Source of the DNA: Streptomyces paludis
Lineage (GTDB): Bacteria; Actinomycetota; Actinomycetes; Streptomycetales; Streptomycetaceae
NCBI RefSeq assembly: GCF_003344965.1
Contig: NZ_CP031194.1
Span: 2,852,001-2,916,000 of the forward strand
DNA length: 64,000 nt
Direction of reading: 5' to 3'
Part shown: positions 44,802 to 51,415 of the stretch, one piece after another
How positions within the stretch are numbered: position 1 is the stretch's first letter
Layout: every line of letters starts with the position of its first letter
The notes under the pieces: generated by a model
Told to the model about the DNA's origin: nothing
What the model saw: only the letters and a program-made list of their open reading frames with translations
The model's database searches: none
Position numbers and translations under genes: made by a program

Positions 44802-45146
44802 CTAGGGCGCGGGGGCCGGCGCGCCCCAGGGCTGAGGCCCGCCGCCCCCGGCGGCGGCCGCCCGTGCCACGGCCCGCCGGTCCATGGTCATCGCGTGGTC
44901 CCAGATCGCGTCGTGCAGTGCCTGTACGCACGGGCCGCAGACCGTGAACGGCGCCGCGACTCCCCCGGCCGTCTGCGCCGTTCCCAGCCAGAGCACGGGC
45001 GTGTGCACCTGGCCGCACCAGAGCCAGCAACGGCCGTAGGACCACTCGTTGCCGTCGTCCGTACGGGCCGGCTCGGGCCGGTTCGCGTTCAGGCGGAGGG
45101 CGATGCCTGGGGCGACCCCCGTCACGGGCCCCCTCCCGGTGGTCAC
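44802..45146 (-). CDS. Small Cys-rich hypothetical protein (possible zinc ribbon)
   Basis: 114-aa protein. Cysteines are arranged GRCWLWCGQ (CxxxC) and, 30 residues later, FTVCGPC (CxxC), a spacing compatible with a zinc-binding knuckle. The C-terminus is Ala/Gly/Pro-rich. The start is GTG at 45146, overlapping the preceding stop by 4 bp (GTGA). It is third in a tight three-gene operon divergent from the HTH/DUF397 pair. No named family. Confidence 0.7.
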   Translation of the reverse strand: MTTGRGPVTGVAPGIALRLNANRPEPARTDDGNEWSYGRCWLWCGQVHTPVLWLGTAQTAGGVAAPFTVCGPCVQALHDAIWDHAMTMDRRAVARAAAAGGGGPQPWGAPAPAP

Positions 45147-45454
45147 TTGCCCCACCGTCGGCCCGCGTTGGCGATCACCAGCCGCGCGCTCATCGCCTCG
45201 CGCTCCGACAACCGCGTCACCTCCGTCGGCGCCGCCTCCCAGAAGGCGCCGCCCTTCAGCGGGCGAAGCCGTACGCACGCATCCGTACGTACGACCACCA
45301 CGCCCACCCGATCCCGCGCGGTGTCCTTCGCGAGGCTCCCCGGTACGAGGTCCGGCGCCGCCGCCGGAGGGGCGGCCGGAACCGTCGGTTCCGGGTGCGG
45401 GTGCGGGCCCGCGCCGCCGCCCGCACCCGCATCCGCGCCTGGCGCGCGGCTCAC
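45143..45454 (-). CDS. Hypothetical protein, second gene of three-gene operon
   Basis: 103-aa protein with a Pro/Ala-rich N-terminal half. A compact C-terminal half follows (VGVVVVRTDACVRLRPLKGGAFWEAAPTEVTRLSEREAMSARLV...), possibly a small beta-rich domain with a closing helix. The start is GTG at 45454, overlapping the upstream stop (GTGA), and its own stop overlaps the next start. Not a family I can name. Similar small sets accompany HTH/DUF397 genes in streptomycetes. Confidence 0.65.
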   Translation of the reverse strand: MSRAPGADAGAGGGAGPHPHPEPTVPAAPPAAAPDLVPGSLAKDTARDRVGVVVVRTDACVRLRPLKGGAFWEAAPTEVTRLSEREAMSARLVIANAGRRWGK

Positions 45455-45750
45455 GCGCCCGCTCCCCTCTTGACCGCCGCAGCGATCCCCCGGACGACAT
45501 CCGGCCGCGCGCCGCCCAGTTCCACCAGCACCAGCCACGGCATCAGCGCGCTCGCGTTGATGCCCAACGACGGCAGAACCAGGCCGACATCCGCCAGCGC
45601 CGCCTTCAGCTCCTCCACCGCCTCTTCCGCCGCGTCCCAGGGGTCCAGTTCGTCCGCCGGGTCCACCGGGGCTGCCGAATCTGCCGGGCCTGCCTGCTCC
45701 GTTGCGCCTTCAATTTCCTTTGTGCTGGCCATTGCCGCGCCGTCTCCCAT
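45451..45750 (-). CDS. Small acidic hypothetical protein, first gene of three-gene operon
   Basis: 99-aa acidic protein: an Asp/Glu/Pro-rich N-terminal 40 residues, then a helical region (DAAEEAVEELKAALADVGL) and a hydrophobic segment ending in PDVVRGIAAAVKRG. ATG at 45750 has GAGGGCTGAGG upstream; ATG at 45732 is an alternative. It is divergent from the HTH regulator gene across 136 bp that holds both promoters. Confidence 0.65.
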   Translation of the reverse strand: MGDGAAMASTKEIEGATEQAGPADSAAPVDPADELDPWDAAEEAVEELKAALADVGLVLPSLGINASALMPWLVLVELGGARPDVVRGIAAAVKRGAGA

Positions 45751-45794
45751 TCCTCAGCCCTCGACCCGCGCACTTCGCCGTACGTAGCCGAGTG

Positions 45795-45825
45795 TTGACA
45801 TTTAGTATTCAGCTTGGCCTTGTCA
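45795..45825. promoter_or_regulatory. Candidate promoter/operator of the HTH gene
   Basis: TTGACA at 45795-45800 is a perfect -35 type hexamer in an AT-rich patch, and TGACA (45796-45800) with TGTCA (45821-45825) forms an inverted repeat separated by 20 bp. It could be an autoregulatory site controlling both divergent transcripts. Confidence 0.4.
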
Positions 45826-45886
45826 TCGTTAGCCTCGAAAGGGGGTGACCGACCACAAGGGCTTTGTAACGAGGAGGAGTTAGGTC

Positions 45887-45985
45887 ATGGCCAAAGGTGA
45901 GAGGCCCGGAGCGCTCGGCCGACTCAAGGTCGGATGGGAATTCTTCGGCTCAGAACTCAACGCCATCGCGAAGCCGCCGGGCTGA
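45887..45985 (+). other. Original start of the HTH gene, now out of frame
   Basis: ATG at 45887 has an excellent GAGGAGGAG ribosome site and opens MAKGERPGALGRLKVGWEFF then GSEL, the usual beginning of this HTH/DUF5753-type family. After about 24 codons the frame runs into NAIAKPPG and stops at 45983-45985. The continuation RHREAAGLTQ, expected next, lies in another frame one base out, implying a 1-bp deletion near 45956-45960. As it stands the product is 32 residues. Confidence 0.75.
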
Positions 45986-46728
45986 CCCAGCACCAACTGG
46001 GCGCACGGGTGTTCTGTTCCGGTTCGTACATCGGACAGTTCGAGTCGGGCTTCCGCAGACCACAGCTGGACCTGGCCAAACGTATGGACGCCGAGCTGCA
46101 TACGGGCGGCATCCTCGCCCGCATGTGCAAGGCGCTGATCAACAGTTCCCCTTACGCCAACTACTTCGCCGAAGCGGCTTATCTGGAAAGCCTGGCCGGC
46201 GCGATCCGGCAGTACGCGCCGGTGTTCGTACCGGGGCTGCTCCAGACGCGGGCCTACGCCCGGGCCGTGTTCTTGGCTGCCCAGCCGCTCACACCTGAGG
46301 AGAAGATCGAGGAACTGGTGGCGGCACGACTGGAACGCGGGGCCCTGCTGAACCATCCAACAACCCCCTTGTTGTGGGTGGTCCTGGACGAAAGCGTGCT
46401 GCGGCGGGAGGTCGGCGGGCACGCGGTTATGCGTGAACAGTTGCTCTACATCGTGGAGTTGATGCGCAAGCGCCGCGTCATGGTGCAGGTACTTCCCTAC
46501 GAGGCGGGAGCGCCGTCCGTGGGCGGTCTGCTGAAGCTGATGGAGTTCGACGATGCGCCGCCGGTGGCGTACGAAGAGGGTTCGCAGACGGGAAATCTGC
46601 TGGACGATCCGGCGCTAGTAGCCCAATGCAGCCTGGACTACGATCTCATTCGGGCCTCCGCCCTTTCGCCTGAGCGGTCCTTGGCCCTGATCGAGTTGGC
46701 GGCGGAGGAATTCGAGCATGAGCGTTGA
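45934..46728 (+). CDS. HTH (XRE) regulator with DUF5753-type C-terminal domain, N-terminally frameshifted
   Basis: 264-aa open frame. The XRE helix-turn-helix (RHREAAGLTQHQLGARVFCSGSYIGQFESG) lies at residues 10-40, and the DUF5753-type domain with YAPVFVPGLLQTRAYARAVF fills the rest. This is the WhiJ-like architecture of streptomycetes, where DUF397 partners modulate the regulator. The first ten residues are an out-of-frame reading of the family's GWEFFGSEL segment, because the natural start at 45887 is separated by a frameshift. Translation could restart at ATG 45934 (AAGG lies 5 bases upstream), which would keep the whole HTH; otherwise the gene is inactive. It overlaps the DUF397 gene by 11 bp. 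Confidence 0.8.
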   Translation: MGILRLRTQRHREAAGLTQHQLGARVFCSGSYIGQFESGFRRPQLDLAKRMDAELHTGGILARMCKALINSSPYANYFAEAAYLESLAGAIRQYAPVFVPGLLQTRAYARAVFLAAQPLTPEEKIEELVAARLERGALLNHPTTPLLWVVLDESVLRREVGGHAVMREQLLYIVELMRKRRVMVQVLPYEAGAPSVGGLLKLMEFDDAPPVAYEEGSQTGNLLDDPALVAQCSLDYDLIRASALSPERSLALIELAAEEFEHER

Positions 46729-46924
46729 CCACGGCCTGAACGCAGTGGCGTGGCGCAAGAGCAGCTACAGCAACGGGCAGAGTGGCGACTGCGTCGAAGT
46801 GGCGGACGGCTTCCCCGACGTCGTCCCTGTACGGGACAGCAAGGCCCCCACCCACCCCGCCCTGTGTTTCCCCGCGCCGGCATGGTCAGCCTTCGTCCGA
46901 CACCTCAAGGCCCAGGCGTTGTAG
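46718..46924 (+). CDS. DUF397 domain protein
   Basis: 68-aa protein with the DUF397 hallmarks: WRKSSYSNGQSGDCVEVA, then VPVRDSKAP and the final AWSAFVRHLK. These small proteins are encoded next to XRE/DUF5753 regulators and act as partners in development or antibiotic control. ATG at 46718 overlaps the regulator's 3' end. Confidence 0.95.
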   Translation: MSVDHGLNAVAWRKSSYSNGQSGDCVEVADGFPDVVPVRDSKAPTHPALCFPAPAWSAFVRHLKAQAL

Positions 46925-47029
46925 GCCACTCTGAGTGCAGAGGTCGCGAGATGCCTTGCTGCTCGTTTCACAGGTCGGCGCGTGCACGACAGGCCCCACA
47001 AAGGGAGGCTTCACCGTAATGCCCAAGTT

Positions 47030-47084
47030 GCCGCTAGTGACAAAAATCCGCCCCACCCGAGGATAAACCCGCAGGTCACGAAGG
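47030..47084 (+). promoter_or_regulatory. Leader end of CRISPR array 2
   Basis: The 55 bp before the first repeat, with AGTGACAAAAATCCG and GGATAAACCCGCAGGTCACGA, resemble the end of the array 1 leader (AATAAAGCCCCAGCTCACGA), so both arrays appear to have been fed by the same adaptation machinery. The stretch between the DUF397 stop and here (46925-47029) shows no gene. Confidence 0.65.
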
Positions 47085-47600
47085 GGGCTCCCCGCGCGTG
47101 CGGGGATGGTCCGCCCTTGCGTACAACTCGCATGCCCCACAGGTAGGGCTCCCCGCGCGTGCGGGGATGGTCCCCGCCGCCCGCAGCGCCTGCACGAGCG
47201 CACCTCGTATTCCCCGCGCGTGCGGGGATGGTCCCACCCTTGCATGGGTTATTGGGATTCGCACATCGTGCTCCCCGCGCGTGCGGGGATGGTCCGTAGT
47301 CCTTCGACCACTCCTCGTTGTAGGACGGGTGCTCCCCGCGCATGCGGGGATGGTCCGGATGACTGGTTGTGGTCAGAGTGGCTGAAGAAGTGCTCCCCGC
47401 GCATGCGGGGATGGTCCGACTCAGCCGACCCGCGCCGGTGGCCGCTGCCCGTGCTCCCCGCGCATGCGGGGATGGTCCCGCGTCGGCCGGCGCGGTCTGC
47501 CCGACCTCCCAGTGCTCCCCGCGCGTGCGGGGATGGTCCCCAGCTTCAGGACCTGAACGGCGGCGCAGCCGGGTGCTCCCCGCGCGTGCGGGGATAGCCC
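47085..47600 (+). CRISPR. CRISPR array 2, type I-E-like, 9 repeats
   Basis: Nine 28-bp repeats with eight 33-bp spacers. Starts are 47085, 47146, 47207, 47268, 47329, 47390, 47451, 47512 and 47573. The consensus matches array 1 but with GGGGATGG instead of GGGGGTGG. Repeats 1-2 begin GGGCT and repeat 3 GTATT, while repeats 5-7 carry GCGCATGCGG. The last repeat ends GGGGATAGCCC, a degenerate trailer. The orientation is the same as array 1. Confidence 0.97.
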
Positions 47601-47777
47601 CGTGGTCAGCTCGCGGCGATCGTGTCGTTCATTCGGCCGAACGTCGTGCACGCGCAGTACTGGACGCCCTACGGGGAGCCGCTCGGAAATCCTGGAAGTC
47701 CGCTTTATGTGATGGCCAAGGAGAACAATGACTGGCGGCTTGTCGCCTGCCAGAACACGGAGATCCTTGACTCGTAG
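47598..47777 (+). pseudogene. C-terminal remnant of a SnoaL/DUF4440-like protein
   Basis: Directly after array 2 one frame reads GQLAAIVSFIRPNVVHAQYW and continues through a short loop to PLYVMAKENNDWRLVACQNTEI, with stop TAG at 47775-47777. The pattern of two strands ending in W-x-L-V-A-x-Q-N-T is the C-terminal half of SnoaL-like/SgcJ-type proteins. There is no start codon or N-terminal half; the frame is closed by the degenerate final repeat. It is a gene truncated at the array boundary. Confidence 0.65.
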
Positions 47778-47885
47778 CCCGTCCGCACGCCCAGGGGGGA
47801 GCGTCGCCTCCGTGGTGTTGTCGGGTGCGGGTCAGAGCGGGACTCTGTCGGGGGTGGGCCGGTGGCAGGGGTTGTTGGACGTGGG

Positions 47886-48189
47886 GCCGCCCCTCCAGCT
47901 GTGAGTGTCGCGTCTCCGGCGGAGGAGTAAAGGGCGCTCCTACGTCGCGTCGGCTGCGCCGACTCCGCTGCGCTCCGCCCTTGACACCTCCCCCGGAGCC
48001 GCAAGTGCAGGTGCGGGAGGGGCGGCCGGGGGGAAGGGGGGCCCAGGAGGTCCGCTGTCCTGCCACTCGGCTCAGGGGCTGACAGCCCGGTGGGCCCTGC
48101 GGGGCTGCGCAGCAGAGGAATGGGGCGGCCCGACACCGGCTCAGCGGCCGACCGTCCGCTGTGTGCTGAGACTCAAGCCCCGCTGGTCA
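47886..48189. repeat. Left arm of a ~300-bp inverted repeat
   Basis: This arm is a diverged reverse complement of 48422-48721. The best-matching core (about 47920-48000) includes AAAGGGCGCTCC, the self-complementary GTCGGCTGCGCCGAC (47949-47963) and CGCCCTTGACACCTCCCC. Each core can fold on itself through AAGGGCG/CGCCCTT. No coding sequence was recognised; matching open frames on opposite strands are a by-product of the repeat. Confidence 0.8.
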
Positions 48190-48421
48190 CCGTAGCGTTG
48201 TGGTGCCCGGAAGGCGGATGGGTTCTGCTGTCCGGTCGGGTCCCCGGGCCTGACACCCCGCCCATTTGTCCCATATGGGATAGTTTAGCGGCCCGTTGGG
48301 GGTCTCCTCGGGCGGCACATGTGTCCTCAGGTGCATAAGCGGCACTCCACGACGCATAGACGGCCTTCAGCGGCCCACTTGGTGTCACCCGCGTCCCAGC
48401 CAACCCACAACCCACACCCGA
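48190..48421. other. Centre of the inverted repeat
   Basis: About 230 bp between the arms with no gene. It contains a perfect 12-bp palindrome TCCCATATGGGA (48269-48280) in a locally AT-rich patch, with TTTAGCGGCCCG next to it. Confidence 0.6.
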
Positions 48422-48721
48422 TGACCAGCGGGGCTTGGGTCGCAACCAACAGCGGACCGCTGGCCGCTGAGCCGGTGCCGAGTCACCCCACTCCTCTGCC
48501 GCGTGCCCCGCAGGGCCCACCGGCCCGCCAGCCCCTGAACCGAGTGGCAGTACGGCACCACCCCTTGGGCCCCCTCCCCCCGGCCGCCCCCCTCTCCCGT
48601 ACACGCGCCGGAAGGGGAGGTGTCAAGGGCGGAGCGCAGCGCAGTCGGCGCAGCCGACGCGACGAAGGAGCGCCCTTTACACCTCCCCTGGAGGCGCGAC
48701 ACTGGCAAAAGGAGGGGCGGC
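48422..48721. repeat. Right arm of the ~300-bp inverted repeat
   Basis: Diverged reverse complement of 47886-48189, pairing end to end: GGAGGGGCGGC at 48711-48721 matches GCCGCCCCTCC at 47886-47896. The conserved core lies at about 48610-48690. Confidence 0.8.
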
Positions 48722-48788
48722 CCAGCAGGCACCCGGCGCCTAGCTCCCCGCCACCGGCCCACCCCGGTTACCCCTTGGTACTGACCCG

Positions 48789-48965
48789 TCACGGGAACAG
48801 CGCGATCCCCACGACCACCAGCACCAGCACCGTGAGCACGATGACCATCGCCGTCCACGTCTTGCTGTGTGCCAGAGGCGCTCTCGGGCCGCCGCCTCGG
48901 GGGCGGTCTTCCGGGAGGGTGGGATGGGGTGGTCGGTCGTGGGAGTAGAAGTCGCTGTTCGTCAT
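48789..48965 (-). CDS. 58-aa single-pass membrane protein
   Basis: A short gene with clean features: ATG at 48965 with GGGGG 7-8 bases upstream. A 36-residue hydrophilic, Pro/His/Arg-rich N-terminus (MTNSDFYSHDRPPHPTLPED...) leads to one strong membrane helix (about residues 38-56: WTAMVIVLTVLVLVVVGIAL) and the end LFP. It has streptomycete codon usage. No family recognised; it may be a small regulatory or structural membrane protein. It is too short to appear in standard ORF lists. Confidence 0.7.
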   Translation of the reverse strand: MTNSDFYSHDRPPHPTLPEDRPRGGGPRAPLAHSKTWTAMVIVLTVLVLVVVGIALFP

Positions 48966-49069
48966 CACAACCCCCTCACAGAGGTCTGCCGCAGAGGTCC
49001 GCCAACAGGGGTCTGCGAGGCGCAGCCCGGCATTGCTCCGCTTATGTGCCTATTTTACGCCCGGCGCCC

Positions 49070-50620
49070 TCATCGGCCCGCTGCCGCCAGCCTCGCCGCC
49101 TCCCGCCGCTTCGCCCGCCATACGACCAGCGGCCTCCGGCGGCGCCACAGCCAGACGCAGGCCGCCGCCACCAAGGCCGCGAACCCCAGCAGGAACGCCA
49201 GGGCGATGAGCGCGTCGGTGGTTGTCGTGGTGGAGGCCAGGTGGAGGGTGAGGTCTTCCTGGGTGGTGTTGCCTGCGGGGTCCGTGGCGGTGATCTTGAG
49301 CTGGTGGTCGCCCGGCGGGAGGTCCAGGGTGAAGGTGTGGCGGGTGCCCACCAGGGTTACGGGCGTTACGGAGGTTGTGGGTGTTGCGGATGTTGCGCTC
49401 TCCACCGTGATCCGCGCGCCCGGTTCGCTCCGTACCGTGAGCAGCGCCTTGCCCTCCGTCGCGCGGTCCTCGTCGTACGCGACCGTCAGCGGCGGCGCCG
49501 CCGTGTCGATCGTGAAGGCCGCCGTACGGGCGGTGCCCTTGCGGCCGTAGGGGTCCTGGAGGGAGAGCGCGGCGCGGTGGTCGCCGTCCTTCAGGTCGGT
49601 GGTGATCCTGGCGCGGCCGGTGGCGTCCAGGGTGACGGGGTGGTCCGCCGCGCCCACCGTCAGTGTGCCCCGGCTCTTCGGCGGGCCCACCAGCGCGAAG
49701 GCCGTACGGGTCTCGGTCGGCGCCTCCGCCACCTTGACGCGCGGTGTGAACGCCTCCAGGTCCACCTTCGCCGTCGTCCCGGCCCGCGACTCGTTGCCGG
49801 CCTTGTCCCGTACGAGGACGGTGATCCGGTACGTACCGTTCGGCAGGTACAGGTGGCCCGTCACCTCGCCGTCCGCGCCGGCCGTGCCGGTGAGTCCGTC
49901 GGCCTCGCGGCCCTCCACCGTCACCGTGTAGCCCGCCTTCGGCTCGGTGGTGAAGCCGATGTCCGTCCGGCCGGTGGCCGGGTCGGCGGGGGAGGCGGTG
50001 GGTGTGTCCAGTTCCGGTTTGTCGGCGTCGACGGTGAGGGCGAACTCGTCGCTGGCCTCGCTCTCGTTGCCCGCCGCGTCCACCGCCACGACCGCGTAGG
50101 TGTGCTTGCCGCTCTGCGCCGTGAACGCGATCCGCTGGGGCGCTCCGGTGGCGGTCGCCCGGGCCACGACCTTGTCGTCGTCGGACGCGTCCCGTACCTC
50201 AATACGCGCACCCGCCTCGGCCGTCACCATGACCTCGACCGCCCCGCCCGCCCCCGCCTTCGGCGTCTTCACCTTGGGGCGCGACGGCGGCTCGGTGTCC
50301 GGCTCGGGTTCCGGTTCGGGCTCGGGGTCGGGGTCGGCAGCCGGTCCGGGTTTCGCCGGGGTCTCCGTGCCCGGCAGCGAGCTGTACCCGCACTCGCTGA
50401 AATACCCCAGGTCACCGCAGACATAGGAACCGGTGTCCGACGGGCACGAGTGCCAGCGGTGGCAGCCGTCCCGGTGCGCGGGCGTGGCGGCGACGGCCTG
50501 TCCCGCCGTACCCACGAACAGCAGCGGCAGTGGCAGCGCCAGTGCGAGCGCCGATGCGAGCGCGGATGCGGATGCGAGCGCGAGCCTTGTCGTACGGCTC
50601 GCGCGGGTGCGTACATTCAC
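49070..50620 (-). CDS. Cell-surface protein with Ig-like repeats and C-terminal membrane anchor
   Basis: About 516-aa secreted protein. A signal peptide (Arg-rich, long Ala/Leu stretch, ending near AVAA) is followed by HRDGCHRWHSCPSDTGSYVCGD, a Cys/His-rich domain resembling the calcium-binding YHYH-type module. A Pro/Glu/Asp repeat linker comes next. Three or four Ig-like domains follow, each ending with a D-x-A-G-N-E/T-S/T pattern (VDAAGNESE, RDKAGNESR, TDPAGNTTQ). One C-terminal helix (about residues 482-505) and a basic tail anchor it. GTG at 50620 follows GGGGGG; GTG at 50644 is an alternative. It may bind a surface ligand or carbohydrate. Confidence 0.75.
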   Translation of the reverse strand: MNVRTRASRTTRLALASASALASALALALPLPLLFVGTAGQAVAATPAHRDGCHRWHSCPSDTGSYVCGDLGYFSECGYSSLPGTETPAKPGPAADPDPEPEPEPEPDTEPPSRPKVKTPKAGAGGAVEVMVTAEAGARIEVRDASDDDKVVARATATGAPQRIAFTAQSGKHTYAVVAVDAAGNESEASDEFALTVDADKPELDTPTASPADPATGRTDIGFTTEPKAGYTVTVEGREADGLTGTAGADGEVTGHLYLPNGTYRITVLVRDKAGNESRAGTTAKVDLEAFTPRVKVAEAPTETRTAFALVGPPKSRGTLTVGAADHPVTLDATGRARITTDLKDGDHRAALSLQDPYGRKGTARTAAFTIDTAAPPLTVAYDEDRATEGKALLTVRSEPGARITVESATSATPTTSVTPVTLVGTRHTFTLDLPPGDHQLKITATDPAGNTTQEDLTLHLASTTTTTDALIALAFLLGFAALVAAACVWLWRRRRPLVVWRAKRREAARLAAAGR

Positions 50621-50800
50621 GTGAGAAAAGCCCCCCAGCTTCACGGCGGCTCAACAGCACGCCGGATGCCGGATGTTCACAGAGGTACGAGGGGGCTGTC
50701 GAGCCGTGGCCAAAGGTTGCCACGGTTGCCAAAGGTTACGGACGCACCCAAAGGGCCTTGCCCGGCCGCGTACGCGCGAGCCATACGCCCTCCACTTCGG

Positions 50801-51313
50801 CTACTTCAGCCTGTCCGCGCACTGCTCCGGGAATTCGATGATCATGCTGTCGTAATCGCCCGCCTCGGCCTTCTTGAACGGGCCGTCGAAGCGGTCCCTG
50901 CGATCAGAGTCGTTCTTGTACACGGCGGCCTCCTTGAACTTGGCGATTTCCTTCACCGCCGCGCTCTGCTCGCTCTTCGGGAGACCCTCCTTGAGGAGCT
51001 GCCGCTGCCAGGTGCAGAGCCAGTACTCGTCCGCATTGGCCCGGCCACCCCCAGGTTCGATCCGGACGCTGTAGTCCTTGCCGTCCTTCTCCGGATCCGG
51101 CTCCTCGGAACCGACCATGGCGAGCGTTTCGGTCGGCCACTTGCTCTCCGGCGGGAGTGTGAGCGTCTTGCTGTGCGCCACGTACTCCGCCTTGGCCTCC
51201 GCGACCGACAGCCAGCCCTCGTGCTCGTCCTTGTCGGACGAGCAGGAGGTCAGGGCGAGGACGGAGACCACTAGCGCGGCCGTGGCGTACAAGGATCTGG
51301 GACGCAGCATCAC
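50801..51313 (-). CDS. Lipoprotein of unknown function
   Basis: 170-aa protein with lipobox LALTSC (Cys at about residue 24), then a Ser/Asp/Lys-rich linker and a domain of about 140 residues. That domain carries two further cysteines (YWLCTWQRQLL and PEQCADRL) which could pair. A KEIAKFKEAAVYKNDSDRRDRFDGPFK stretch is helical. No family recognised. The spacing to the neighbouring ATPase gene (about 100 bp, same strand) does not prove an operon. Confidence 0.72.
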   Translation of the reverse strand: MMLRPRSLYATAALVVSVLALTSCSSDKDEHEGWLSVAEAKAEYVAHSKTLTLPPESKWPTETLAMVGSEEPDPEKDGKDYSVRIEPGGGRANADEYWLCTWQRQLLKEGLPKSEQSAAVKEIAKFKEAAVYKNDSDRRDRFDGPFKKAEAGDYDSMIIEFPEQCADRLK

Positions 51314-51415
51314 TGTTCAACGCTCCAAAGGGCTTACGCGGAAGACGATCACTCAAGGAGATGCGCAAGTGGCGGAGGTGGTTCCACATCCAACTCCGCT
51401 ACCCACATAGGTACT

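Noticed and set aside
43330..44947. Long open frames across CRISPR array 1 with repeated Pro/Arg/Gly motifs
   Set aside because: The periodic protein repeat simply reflects the 61-bp repeat-spacer unit; no start site or family supports a gene.
47629..48948. Open frames over the inverted repeat with similar protein sequence on opposite strands
   Set aside because: The similarity comes from the inverted repeat itself; codon pattern and starts are poor.
43334..48960. cas genes accompanying the CRISPR arrays
   Set aside because: No helicase, Cascade, Cas1 or Cas2 features found in any frame of this part.
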